Origin: Niallia sp. XMNu-256
GTDB lineage: Bacteria > Bacillota > Bacilli > Bacillales > Cytobacillaceae
Assembly: GCF_036670015.1 (NCBI RefSeq)
Contig: NZ_CP137636.1
Coordinates: 350,501-414,500 of the forward strand
Direction: 5' to 3'
Length of the DNA stretch: 64,000 nucleotides
Below the pieces are notes generated by a model that ran no database searches, had not been told where the DNA came from, and saw only the letters and a program-made list of their open reading frames with translations. Both the position numbers and the translations under genes were made by a program. Below, in pieces: positions 8,286 to 15,751 of this stretch. Each line of letters starts with the position of its first letter. Position 1 is the stretch's first letter.

Positions 8286-10461
8286 TTATATAAATCCAAG
8301 AGATCATTTTTATAAAGAAGTTGAAAATGTCATTCATCCTAACGAAACACTTGTCAAAACCCACTGCAGCTACTGTGCGATGCAGTGTGGAATGAATTTA
8401 AGAGTAAATACAAAAACAAATAAAATCGTTGGAGTTGAACCGCGCTATGATTGGCCGGTAACACTAGGAAAAATGTGTCCAAAGGGTGTTACTGCTTACC
8501 AGCAAACAAACCACGCTGACCGAATTCTTAAGCCGTTGATTCGTGATGATGCTTCCTTAAAAGGAACAACGAAAGGGTTTAGGGAAGCAAGCTGGGAAGA
8601 AGCTTATAATTTGATTGTGAAGCAGTTCAAACAACTGCAATCTGATTACGGGAAGGATTCAATCTCTGTATATGGTGGGGTTTCCATGACAAATGAAAAA
8701 TGTTATTTAAATGGGAAATTTGCCCGTGTAGCCCTGCAAACAAGATATATAGACTATAACGGCCGATTTTGTATGGCAAGTGCTGCCGGTGGTCTTAACC
8801 GTTCTTTAGGGATTGACAGAGGATCGACCGTTCCATGGACAGATATTCAAGAAACGGATTGTTTGTTCCTAGCAGGAAGTAATGCGGCAGAATGCCATCC
8901 AACCATGATGTTTCGTGTTTGGGCTGTCCAAGAAAGAGGCGGATATTTGATTGTAGCCGATCCTAGAGAAACACCTGTTGCGAGAAGAGCAGATGTTCAT
9001 CTAGATTTAAGACCGGGAACGGACTTGGCGCTTGCAAATGGAATCATGCATTTATTAATCAAGAATGGTCGTGTAGATGAAGAGTTTGTAAAAAATCATA
9101 CAAATGGTTTTGAAGAAACAAAAGAATTGGTAAAACAATTTACTCCTGAATATACCAGTCAGATCACTGGTGTTGCTCCGGAGAAAATTATTAAGGCTGC
9201 TGAAATTTATGGGAAAGCACCGAATGCAATTATCTTGTTCGCAAGAGGAATCGAACAGCAAATCAAAGGTGTAGATAATGTTTCTAGTTATGTTAATTTA
9301 GCGCTCGTTACTGGAAATATCGGCCGGCCAAAAGCAGGAGTTGGAACGATTACTGGTCAAGGAAATGGTCAAGGTGGACGAGAACATGGTCAAAAAGCGG
9401 ATGCCTTACCTGGATACCGAAAAATTACTGATCCTGAGCATGTAAGAGAAGTATCAAAGGTTTGGGGAATTGCCCCTGAAGAGATGCCGGGAGAAGGGGT
9501 ATCTGCATTTGAATTGTTCGGCTTAATGGAGCAAAAAACAATTCGTGCATTATATCTATTGTGTTCGAACCCAGTTGTTTCTGCACCAAACTCCAATTAT
9601 GTTCGTAAGGTCTTAAAACAGCTTGATTTTATGGTTGTTTCTGATTTCTACTTATCTGAATCCGCAGAATATGCAGATGTCATTCTTCCAACTACAACAT
9701 GGGCAGAAGATGAAGGGACAACAACAAATGTGGAAGGTCGTGTTATTAAAATAAATCGAGCGCAAGCCCCTTTAGGTGAAGCCAAGCCGGATTGGCAAAT
9801 CCAGGTTGAACTTGCAGAACGGCTAGGTCGTGGAAAATATTTCTCTCATTTGAAAACACCTAAAGATATCTTTAATGAGCTGAGATTGGCATCCAAGGGT
9901 GGTAAAGCTGATTATTACGGGGTTACCTGGGAAAAAATCGACAAACAAGATGGAGTTTTTTGGCCATGCAAAGATGAAGAAGATCCGGGAACACCGCATT
10001 TGTTTCTTGATAAAAAGTTCTATTTTCCAGATGGAAAAGCAAAAATCATGGCTTTACCCTATGTTCCTCCTGCCGAGGAACCCGATGAGGAATATCCTCT
10101 CCGCTTAACAACAGGGCGTGTGGTTTATCATTATCTATCAGGTAATCAAACTAGAAGAATTCAATTTTTAAAAGATATGTGTCCTGAACCGTTTGTTGAA
10201 TTACATCCAGAAACAGCAAAAGAATATGGGATCGAACATGAAGAAAGAGTGCGTCTTGTTACAAGACGGGGGGAAGCGATTTATAAAGTGAAAATGACGG
10301 AAGCGATTCGCCCGGATACCATATTTGTCCCTTATCATTGGGATCATGAACAAGCGGCAAATAACTTAACAATTCCTGCACTTGATCCGATTTCAAGAAT
10401 GCCGGAATTCAAGGCGTGTGCTGCTCAAATTGAAAAAGTTGAAACAAAGAAGGTGCTATAA
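8272..10461 (+). CDS. Molybdopterin oxidoreductase, NapA/NasC-type (probable nitrate reductase catalytic subunit)
   Basis: A 729-residue enzyme of the DMSO reductase superfamily. The N-terminal [4Fe-4S] site is Cys32-Cys35-Cys39...Cys69 (HCSYCAMQCGM, KMCPKG). Cys167 in NGRFCMASAAGG sits at the molybdenum-ligand position, as in periplasmic and assimilatory nitrate reductases. The C-terminal molydopterin dinucleotide-binding domain starts near residue 620 (LRLTTGRVVYHYLSGNQTRR). There is no Tat signal, so it acts in the cytoplasm. Neighbouring NarK, NreA-like and NreC-like genes make nitrate the likeliest substrate; chlorate or another oxyanion cannot be excluded. It abuts the ferredoxin gene. 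Confidence 0.82.
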   Translation: MQRDNYINPRDHFYKEVENVIHPNETLVKTHCSYCAMQCGMNLRVNTKTNKIVGVEPRYDWPVTLGKMCPKGVTAYQQTNHADRILKPLIRDDASLKGTTKGFREASWEEAYNLIVKQFKQLQSDYGKDSISVYGGVSMTNEKCYLNGKFARVALQTRYIDYNGRFCMASAAGGLNRSLGIDRGSTVPWTDIQETDCLFLAGSNAAECHPTMMFRVWAVQERGGYLIVADPRETPVARRADVHLDLRPGTDLALANGIMHLLIKNGRVDEEFVKNHTNGFEETKELVKQFTPEYTSQITGVAPEKIIKAAEIYGKAPNAIILFARGIEQQIKGVDNVSSYVNLALVTGNIGRPKAGVGTITGQGNGQGGREHGQKADALPGYRKITDPEHVREVSKVWGIAPEEMPGEGVSAFELFGLMEQKTIRALYLLCSNPVVSAPNSNYVRKVLKQLDFMVVSDFYLSESAEYADVILPTTTWAEDEGTTTNVEGRVIKINRAQAPLGEAKPDWQIQVELAERLGRGKYFSHLKTPKDIFNELRLASKGGKADYYGVTWEKIDKQDGVFWPCKDEEDPGTPHLFLDKKFYFPDGKAKIMALPYVPPAEEPDEEYPLRLTTGRVVYHYLSGNQTRRIQFLKDMCPEPFVELHPETAKEYGIEHEERVRLVTRRGEAIYKVKMTEAIRPDTIFVPYHWDHEQAANNLTIPALDPISRMPEFKACAAQIEKVETKKVL

Positions 10462-11022
10462 GTGCAAAAAAGGCTGTATATCGAATTAGAAAACTGTATC
10501 GGATGCCGTTCTTGTCTGGCCGCATGTACACAATGTGGTGGACATGAAGAACGCAATAGAAATTATGTATATGACGTAAATCCGCTTGTTAATCGGCAAA
10601 CGATGCCACTTATGTGCCTTCATTGTGTGAATCCGGCATGTGCTAGAAGCTGTCCCGCTCAGGCGATTCAAATTCATGAAACAGGAGCGGTATTATCCGC
10701 TCTAGTGGAAAAGTGTATCGGTTGTCAAAATTGCACGATTGCTTGTCCATATGGCATTCCTAAGTTTGATACCGAACAAAACTTAATGTATAAATGTGAT
10801 TTATGTATCGACCGAACGAAAGACAACATCCCGCCAATGTGTGCGAGTGTTTGTCCAACGAATACGCTTCAATGGCTGACTGATGAAGAAATTGAAAATA
10901 AGAAAAAACAATTTAATCTAGATAATGGCAAATGGGTGACAAGCCTGCCATATCTTGAAGGTGAAACAAACGTAAAAGTAAATCTCCCTGGGATTTTACA
11001 GGGAACAACAAAGTTGTTTTAG
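10462..11022 (+). CDS. Four-cluster 4Fe-4S electron-transfer subunit (NarH/NrfC/DmsB type)
   Basis: A 186-residue protein with four cysteine clusters: CIGCRSCLAAC (residue 12 on), CLHCVNPACARSC, CIGCQNCTIACPYG, and CDLCIDR...CASVCP. This is the standard layout of the beta subunit that wires a molybdoenzyme to its membrane anchor. It has no signal peptide, so like the catalytic subunit it is cytoplasmic. The GTG start directly follows the TAA of the molybdoenzyme, indicating translational coupling. All cluster cysteines appear present. Confidence 0.9.
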   Translation: MQKRLYIELENCIGCRSCLAACTQCGGHEERNRNYVYDVNPLVNRQTMPLMCLHCVNPACARSCPAQAIQIHETGAVLSALVEKCIGCQNCTIACPYGIPKFDTEQNLMYKCDLCIDRTKDNIPPMCASVCPTNTLQWLTDEEIENKKKQFNLDNGKWVTSLPYLEGETNVKVNLPGILQGTTKLF

Positions 11023-11033
11023 GAGGGATTCCA

Positions 11034-11561
11034 ATGCCGTCAGATAAAAATAATCAAATTCCCTTTCAGGAAGATAACTACACACATAATATTGAGCGGA
11101 ATAATGAAAGAAAGCTTGACAGACGTGGGTTTATGAAAACCTTAGTCGGGGCAGCAGGACTGTTTGCCGTTTCCTCTTTGCCATGGGGAGCTGTAGCAGC
11201 AAAGGAATTAATGGGGCTTGGAGAAAAGGAATATCCCCATAAAAAAATTACAGATGTAAGCAAATTACCAATCGGTGACGCAGTAGAGTTTACGTTCCCT
11301 GGAGACCATGATGATGCACTTTTGATTCGATTGGCTGAGGATAAGTATGTTGCCTATCAAAATGCTTGTACGCATCTTCGCTGTCCGGTTTATTGGGTAA
11401 AGGATCAAGGAGAAATGGTTTGTCCGTGCCATCACGGCAAATTTAATGTCGAGACTGGTGTACCTACTGCTGGACCGCCTAGACGTCCACTACCTGAAAT
11501 TCAAGTGAAAGTCGAAAATGGTGCAGTTTATGCAGTGAGGGTGAAACGTTATGAAGCTTAG
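11034..11561 (+). CDS. Tat-exported Rieske [2Fe-2S] protein
   Basis: A 175-residue protein with a twin-arginine signal (RRGFMK at residues 30-35, then a hydrophobic stretch LVGAAGLFAVSSLPWG) and a Rieske domain. Cluster ligands are Cys112 and His114 (CTHLRC) and Cys130 and His133 (CPCHHG); Cys117 and Cys132 can form the usual disulfide. It should sit on the outer face of the membrane, anchored by its uncleaved signal. That is odd beside a cytoplasmic molybdoenzyme and suggests that quinol oxidation at the outer face is coupled to the cluster. Arsenite oxidase also has a Rieske subunit, but the catalytic subunit here has a molybdenum-ligand Cys and four N-terminal Cys, unlike AioA. Confidence 0.9.
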   Translation: MPSDKNNQIPFQEDNYTHNIERNNERKLDRRGFMKTLVGAAGLFAVSSLPWGAVAAKELMGLGEKEYPHKKITDVSKLPIGDAVEFTFPGDHDDALLIRLAEDKYVAYQNACTHLRCPVYWVKDQGEMVCPCHHGKFNVETGVPTAGPPRRPLPEIQVKVENGAVYAVRVKRYEA

Positions 11562-11742
11562 AGTTGCTGGAGTAGTTATTCTTTGTGCGATCTTAATGCT
11601 AAACGTTATTTTTACTCAATATATGGTGCATCAATATTACTATGAAAATTATGTAAATACATTAATATTCGGGGGATTAAATATCATTTTATTCCCTGTA
11701 GCAATCTTCGTGTATAAAAAAACGAAAAACGTAAAGGCGTGA
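11551..11742 (+). CDS. Small two-helix membrane protein of nitrate cluster
   Basis: A 63-residue protein with two hydrophobic helices (about residues 4-24 and 36-55, GGLNIILFPVAIFVY) and a basic C-terminus. It overlaps the Rieske gene by 11 bases and precedes another overlapping gene, so it is certainly within the operon. It may anchor or stabilise the Rieske or NarI-like subunit. I do not recognise a family. Confidence 0.65.
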   Translation: MKLRVAGVVILCAILMLNVIFTQYMVHQYYYENYVNTLIFGGLNIILFPVAIFVYKKTKNVKA

Positions 11743-11747
11743 ATGGA

Positions 11748-12059
11748 ATGAACAGTGAAACATATCTTGATTTTTGTTTTGTAAGAGAGGCATCAGGTCA
11801 TTTTGCTACTGAAATACATGAAATCCTTACAGACCTTTTTAAAGATATTCGCCTTAACTGGTATTTAGATGAAAAATCAAAAGAAGGCGTTGAAATTGTC
11901 GTGGCTGAAGTAAAAGGCATGAGCAGATGGAACTCCGAAGAGGAAACAATTGATTATATTGAACAACATGCAGGAGAAAAGTTTTGGGAATATTTGCAAG
12001 GGTATCAGATGTATGTCTACCCTGTAAAAAGAGGGTGTGGCAGCTGTGGATCACATTAA
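11748..12059 (+). CDS. Unknown protein with C-terminal CGSCGSH
   Basis: A soluble protein of 103 residues from the ATG at 11748 (a GTG at 11739 that overlaps the upstream stop would add three residues; AAAGG is better spaced for the ATG). Acidic and mixed alpha/beta, it ends in GCGSCGSH, a likely metal-binding or redox tail. No NarJ- or NapD-type chaperone is otherwise seen in the cluster, so a role in maturing the molybdoenzyme is possible, but this is inference only. Confidence 0.6.
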   Translation: MNSETYLDFCFVREASGHFATEIHEILTDLFKDIRLNWYLDEKSKEGVEIVVAEVKGMSRWNSEEETIDYIEQHAGEKFWEYLQGYQMYVYPVKRGCGSCGSH

Positions 12060-12333
12060 GATAGAAGATTTACAATCCTATGTTTTAGAGAAGGTACAGG
12101 TTGCTATCCTAGATAAAGAGGGGGAAGAGCAAGCACCTTTTATATCTAAAACCATACAAAAACTTGAGCTATGCCCGGATCACACCCATTTACGTATTTA
12201 TTTTGATCGTCTTACCTTTTTTGCCATTCCATTGACATCAACGGTTTCTAAAATTGAAAATGAGTGGTCGGCTTATGACGATCAGTCTGGATTGCAATAT
12301 GTAGTTAGAAAAGAGTGTGAAAATCATGATTAA
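12046..12333 (+). CDS. Unknown small soluble protein of nitrate cluster
   Basis: A protein of about 95 residues (MDHIKIEDLQSYVL) overlapping the preceding and following genes. The GTG at 12046 is preferred to that at 12037 because GAGGG lies 10 bases upstream of it. It contains a beta-rich centre (CPDHTHLRIYFDRLTFFAIP) and no cofactor motif. Family unknown; the tight overlaps show that it belongs to the operon. Confidence 0.55.
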   Translation: MDHIKIEDLQSYVLEKVQVAILDKEGEEQAPFISKTIQKLELCPDHTHLRIYFDRLTFFAIPLTSTVSKIENEWSAYDDQSGLQYVVRKECENHD

Positions 12334-13843
12334 AAAAGTTCAACTTCCACTTCAGACGATGAATCTTATTGTCGGATTTATGATATGGGTATTAATATCT
12401 TCTCTATTGCCATTCATTAAAGAAGATATTGCGATACCAGAGAGTCAGCTTGCCCTAGTTACAGCTGTCCCGGTCATTCTTGGTTCTATTCTTAGGATAC
12501 CACTAGGCTTTTATGCGAATCAGTTTGGGGCCAGAACTCTTTTTCTATTAAGCTTTATCCTGTTGTTATTCCCAGTTTACTATATTAGTATAGCCAATAC
12601 ACTTGTCGATCTTCTAATTGGCGGCTTATTTCTTGGTGTCGGAGGAGCGGTTTTTTCTGTCGGAGTAACATCCTTACCAAAGTATTATCCAAAAGAGCGT
12701 CATGGTTTTATAAATGGAATATATGGTGCTGGAAACTTAGGAACTGCCGTTTCTACATTTGCTGCTCCCATCTTAGCTACAAAGTTCGGTTGGACAGTTA
12801 CTGTACAGTTCTATCTTGTTATCTTAGCGATTTTTATCGTCTTAAACTTTTTCCTAGGAGATAAAAAAGAGCCGAAAGTTAAAACGCCTTTCCTAGAGCA
12901 AATCAGAGGAGTTTATAAAAATGAAAAGCTTTGGCTACTAAGCTTATTTTATTTCATAACCTTCGGATCATTCGTGGCGTTTACGGTTTACTTACCTAAC
13001 TTTTTAGTCTCAAGTTTTGAATTAGATAAAGTGGATGCTGGTATAAGAACAGCTGGTTTTATCGTTGTTGCCACTCTCATGCGTCCGATTGGCGGCTGGC
13101 TGGCAGATCGCTTTCATTCTTTGATTTTACTTATGATTACCTTTGGGATTTATACCATTTCAGCTATCATTCTATCGTTTGCTCCATCGCTTGTGTGGTA
13201 TACAGTTGGTTGCTTGACTATTGCATTTTGTGCAGGGATCGGAAACGGAGTTATCTTTAAGTTAGTACCTCTATATTTCCAAAAACAGGCTGGCATTGTC
13301 AATGGAATCGTATCGGCAATGGGAGGACTTGGAGGCTTTTTCCCGCCAATCATCCTATCAGTGTTGTTTAATGTAACAGGCCATTATGCTATTGGCTTTA
13401 TGGCTTTATCACAAGTTGCCCTAGCAAGTTTAATATTAGTTATCTGGATGTATTTCCAACAAAAAGTAGGTCTAGCGAAAGAAGTAATCGAACATACTGT
13501 AGAAGGAATTATGGTTACAGACACGAAAGGTAAGATTATTTCTGTTAATCCTGCTTTTAAGCGGATTACGGGTTACGAGGAAGAAGAAGTAATTGGAAAA
13601 ATGCCAAATATATTGAAATCAGGGATACAGTCAAAGGAGTTTTATGCGAATCTATGGAAATCTCTTAAAAACGATCAATTTTGGCAAGGTGAGATTTGGA
13701 ATCGCCGGAGAAATGGAGAGACTTACCGTCAATGGCTGACCATTAGCTCCATTAAAAATGATTCTGGAGAGGTTGTCCAGTATGCAGCCATGTTCAGTGA
13801 TACATCAAAATCAGAAGGGAATAGAAAAAATTTAACAAATTAA
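12326..13843 (+). CDS. narK: NarK-type nitrate/nitrite transporter with C-terminal PAS domain
   Basis: Residues 1-385 form a 12-helix nitrate/nitrite porter of the MFS with the family signatures NGIYGAGNLGTAVS in helix 5 and GGLGGFFPP in helix 11. Residues about 390-505 form a PAS domain (EGIMVTDTKGKIISVNPAFK...GYEEEEVIGK). NarK proteins usually end after helix 12, so the PAS fusion makes this a transporter with a built-in sensory domain facing the cytoplasm. The next gene, 45 bases downstream and in the same frame, is a kinase core with no sensor of its own, so the two may act as a split receptor. Start ATG 12326 (a GTG at 12317 is possible). Confidence 0.88.
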   Translation: MIKKVQLPLQTMNLIVGFMIWVLISSLLPFIKEDIAIPESQLALVTAVPVILGSILRIPLGFYANQFGARTLFLLSFILLLFPVYYISIANTLVDLLIGGLFLGVGGAVFSVGVTSLPKYYPKERHGFINGIYGAGNLGTAVSTFAAPILATKFGWTVTVQFYLVILAIFIVLNFFLGDKKEPKVKTPFLEQIRGVYKNEKLWLLSLFYFITFGSFVAFTVYLPNFLVSSFELDKVDAGIRTAGFIVVATLMRPIGGWLADRFHSLILLMITFGIYTISAIILSFAPSLVWYTVGCLTIAFCAGIGNGVIFKLVPLYFQKQAGIVNGIVSAMGGLGGFFPPIILSVLFNVTGHYAIGFMALSQVALASLILVIWMYFQQKVGLAKEVIEHTVEGIMVTDTKGKIISVNPAFKRITGYEEEEVIGKMPNILKSGIQSKEFYANLWKSLKNDQFWQGEIWNRRRNGETYRQWLTISSIKNDSGEVVQYAAMFSDTSKSEGNRKNLTN

Positions 13844-13888
13844 TGATTTGTTTAAGGAGTTAACTAGGGGAAAGAGAGATGGATTAAA

Positions 13889-14536
13889 ATGCAGCCGCAC
13901 AAAAATAGAATCAATTCCTATATTATTCAATCGCAGGAACAAGAAATCAAACGGATTGCCCTGGAGCTTCACGAGGGAGTGGGTCAGACCCTTTATAGTC
14001 TTTATACAGGTATGCAGTTTATTGAAAATGCAATAGACCAGCCAGATATGAAAAAGTATGTAGAAGATATGACTCATGTACTTGAAAAGACGATCCAGGA
14101 AGTCAGACTTTTGGCTGTAGAATTGCATCCTCCTACTCTTTTAACACTTGGTTTCCTTTCTGCTATGAAAAGTTATCTAACCATATACACTTCAACTTAC
14201 GGAATAGAGGTGGACTTTGAGGTTTCAGGAAATGAAGTTCAGCTCTCTGAAAAGGAAAGTATTACATTATTCCGAGTTTGTCAGGAAGCACTAGCAAATA
14301 TCGCCTTGTATGCAGATACCTCAAAGGCGAAGATAATTGTCCGATGGGGTCCTGACACGGTAGAGATTGTGATAAAAGACTTTGGTCGCGGTTTTGATGT
14401 CAATGGGGCATTGAGTAAGCCAACTGGATTGTTGGCTATAAAAGAAAGAATGCGTTTAATTAATGGGGAGTGTATGGTATCCTCCCAAATTAATGAAGGG
14501 ACAACAATAGAAATATCTCTTCCGTTATTAAATTAA
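13889..14536 (+). CDS. Sensor-less NarL-type histidine kinase core (HisKA_3 + HATPase)
   Basis: A 215-residue protein comprising only the transmitter: H-box IALELHEGVGQTLYSLY (phospho-accepting His near residue 28), N-box FRVCQEALANI with the usual Asn, and the GLLAIKERMRLINGE G-box region. NarL/NreC-type regulators are partnered by this kinase class. It lacks PAS, GAF or membrane segments and the Fe-S cysteines of NreB. It lies in frame with the upstream NarK-PAS gene, separated by 15 codons that include several stops, which suggests fission of an ancestral NarK-PAS-kinase or cooperation in trans. A weak Shine-Dalgarno AGGGGAAAGAGAG precedes the ATG. Confidence 0.85.
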   Translation: MQPHKNRINSYIIQSQEQEIKRIALELHEGVGQTLYSLYTGMQFIENAIDQPDMKKYVEDMTHVLEKTIQEVRLLAVELHPPTLLTLGFLSAMKSYLTIYTSTYGIEVDFEVSGNEVQLSEKESITLFRVCQEALANIALYADTSKAKIIVRWGPDTVEIVIKDFGRGFDVNGALSKPTGLLAIKERMRLINGECMVSSQINEGTTIEISLPLLN

Positions 14537-14564
14537 CTATTATACTATTTATAATAATGGTAAT

Positions 14565-14589
14565 AGGGGATTTGCAAATAGCAATCCCT
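14565..14589 (+). terminator. Hairpin between kinase and response regulator
   Basis: GGGATTTGC pairs with GCAATCCC around a 5-base loop, followed by TTGTTCCATTTTT. It could be a weak terminator or processing stem separating the regulator genes from those upstream. Confidence 0.4.
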
Positions 14590-14645
14590 TGTTCCATTTT
14601 TAATAACTTCAGATTAAAATGTGAACTTGTATAGGGGGATCGGGC

Positions 14646-15299
14646 TTGATTAAAATTTTATTATGTGACGATCATGCCGTTGTAAGAATGGGTTTGAAAA
14701 TGTTGTTGAACAACCATGCAGATATTGAAGTGATCGGAGAAGCTTCTGAAGGTGATGAAGCCATTGATCTAGCACAAGAGCTCAAACCAGATGTGGTTAT
14801 TATGGATTTAAGTATGCCTCACGGGAAGGACGGTTTAACAGCAACTACTGAACTTAAGAAAGTCATGCCTGAAGTAGCCATCCTTATTTTAACGATGCAT
14901 GATGACGAAGAATATTTATTTCGCGCCATTCAAGCAGGAGCTTCAGGGTGTATTTTAAAAAGTGCACCACAAGAAGAACTATTAGGTGCCATTCGCTCAG
15001 TTTCAAATGGAAATGCTTACTTGCATCCCTCTGCGACTAAAAGATTAATGGAGGAGTATATCGGAAGTGTGAAACAGGGGAACTCTGATACCTTTCATCT
15101 TTTATCTGATCGGGAAAAAGAGGTTCTAACATTGATTGCAAAGGGATTTTCTAATAAAGAAATTGCCGAGAAGTTGGTTATTAGTGTGAAAACCGTTGAA
15201 ACCCATAAAAGCAATCTCATGGAGAAGCTCCAAATGAAAACAAGGCCCGAGCTTGTAGCCTTCGCTTTAAAAAAGGGGTTATTAGGTTATGGAATTTAA
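14646..15299 (+). CDS. nreC: NarL/NreC-family response regulator
   Basis: A 217-residue two-domain regulator, the same length as staphylococcal NreC. The receiver spans residues 2-118, with the phosphorylated Asp in VVIMDLSMP (about residue 53), acidic pair DD at 8-9 and Lys in GCILKSA. The LuxR-type helix-turn-helix is at 145-205 (LSDREKEVLTLIAKGFSNKE). The start is TTG with GGGGG upstream; the first methionine in frame would delete the receiver. It overlaps the NreA-like gene by 11 bases. It probably activates the nitrate cluster in response to the adjacent kinases. Confidence 0.88.
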   Translation: MIKILLCDDHAVVRMGLKMLLNNHADIEVIGEASEGDEAIDLAQELKPDVVIMDLSMPHGKDGLTATTELKKVMPEVAILILTMHDDEEYLFRAIQAGASGCILKSAPQEELLGAIRSVSNGNAYLHPSATKRLMEEYIGSVKQGNSDTFHLLSDREKEVLTLIAKGFSNKEIAEKLVISVKTVETHKSNLMEKLQMKTRPELVAFALKKGLLGYGI

Positions 15300-15747
15300 G
15301 CATTGGGATCCTGAAAAAACTGATTTTCAACCAGAGAAGTTTTGTGAAAGCGTATTAACTGATATAGAATGCGATTTTGTTGGGCTTGCGTTACAAAATA
15401 GTGATGGGCCGGATGTAAAATGGCACTATGCCGCTGGAAATAGTAATAAAAAATATATGAGAATTACAGTCCGTTACGGAAAAGGAATCGCAGGAAAGGT
15501 GATAGCAACAGGAAGACCAATAACTGTAGAGGAGTTTCCTCGGCATATTTCTGGAAAACCACTTGAATATCCAATTATGCTGGCAGAAAAACTAGTGACG
15601 GCTTTTGCAGTTCCTATCCATTTTAACAGTCTTCCAAAAGGAGTTTTATTAGTAGGAAAAAGGACAAATCATCCTTTTACTAAAAGTGAGCAGACTACTG
15701 TCCTAAAAGCTGCGAAATATTTGGAGGAAAAGATGGATAGGGGGTAA
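15289..15747 (+). CDS. nreA: NreA-like GAF-domain protein (nitrate receptor candidate)
   Basis: A 152-residue protein made of one GAF domain: residues about 20-150, with VGLALQNSDGPDVKWHYAAG and YGKGIAGKVIATGRP. NreA of Staphylococcus carnosus is a stand-alone GAF protein of this size that binds nitrate and modulates NreB. Position next to NreC and a NarK gene supports the same role here. The start codon lies inside the end of nreC and the stop is 5 bases before the next kinase gene. Confidence 0.8.
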   Translation: MEFKHWDPEKTDFQPEKFCESVLTDIECDFVGLALQNSDGPDVKWHYAAGNSNKKYMRITVRYGKGIAGKVIATGRPITVEEFPRHISGKPLEYPIMLAEKLVTAFAVPIHFNSLPKGVLLVGKRTNHPFTKSEQTTVLKAAKYLEEKMDRG

Positions 15748-15751
15748 TAAA

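Noticed and set aside
8272-11561. Arsenite oxidase (AioA with Rieske AioB)
   Set aside because: The catalytic subunit has four N-terminal Cys and a molybdenum-ligand Cys167 and lies with NarK and Nre-like genes; AioA has a 3Fe-4S motif and no Cys ligand.
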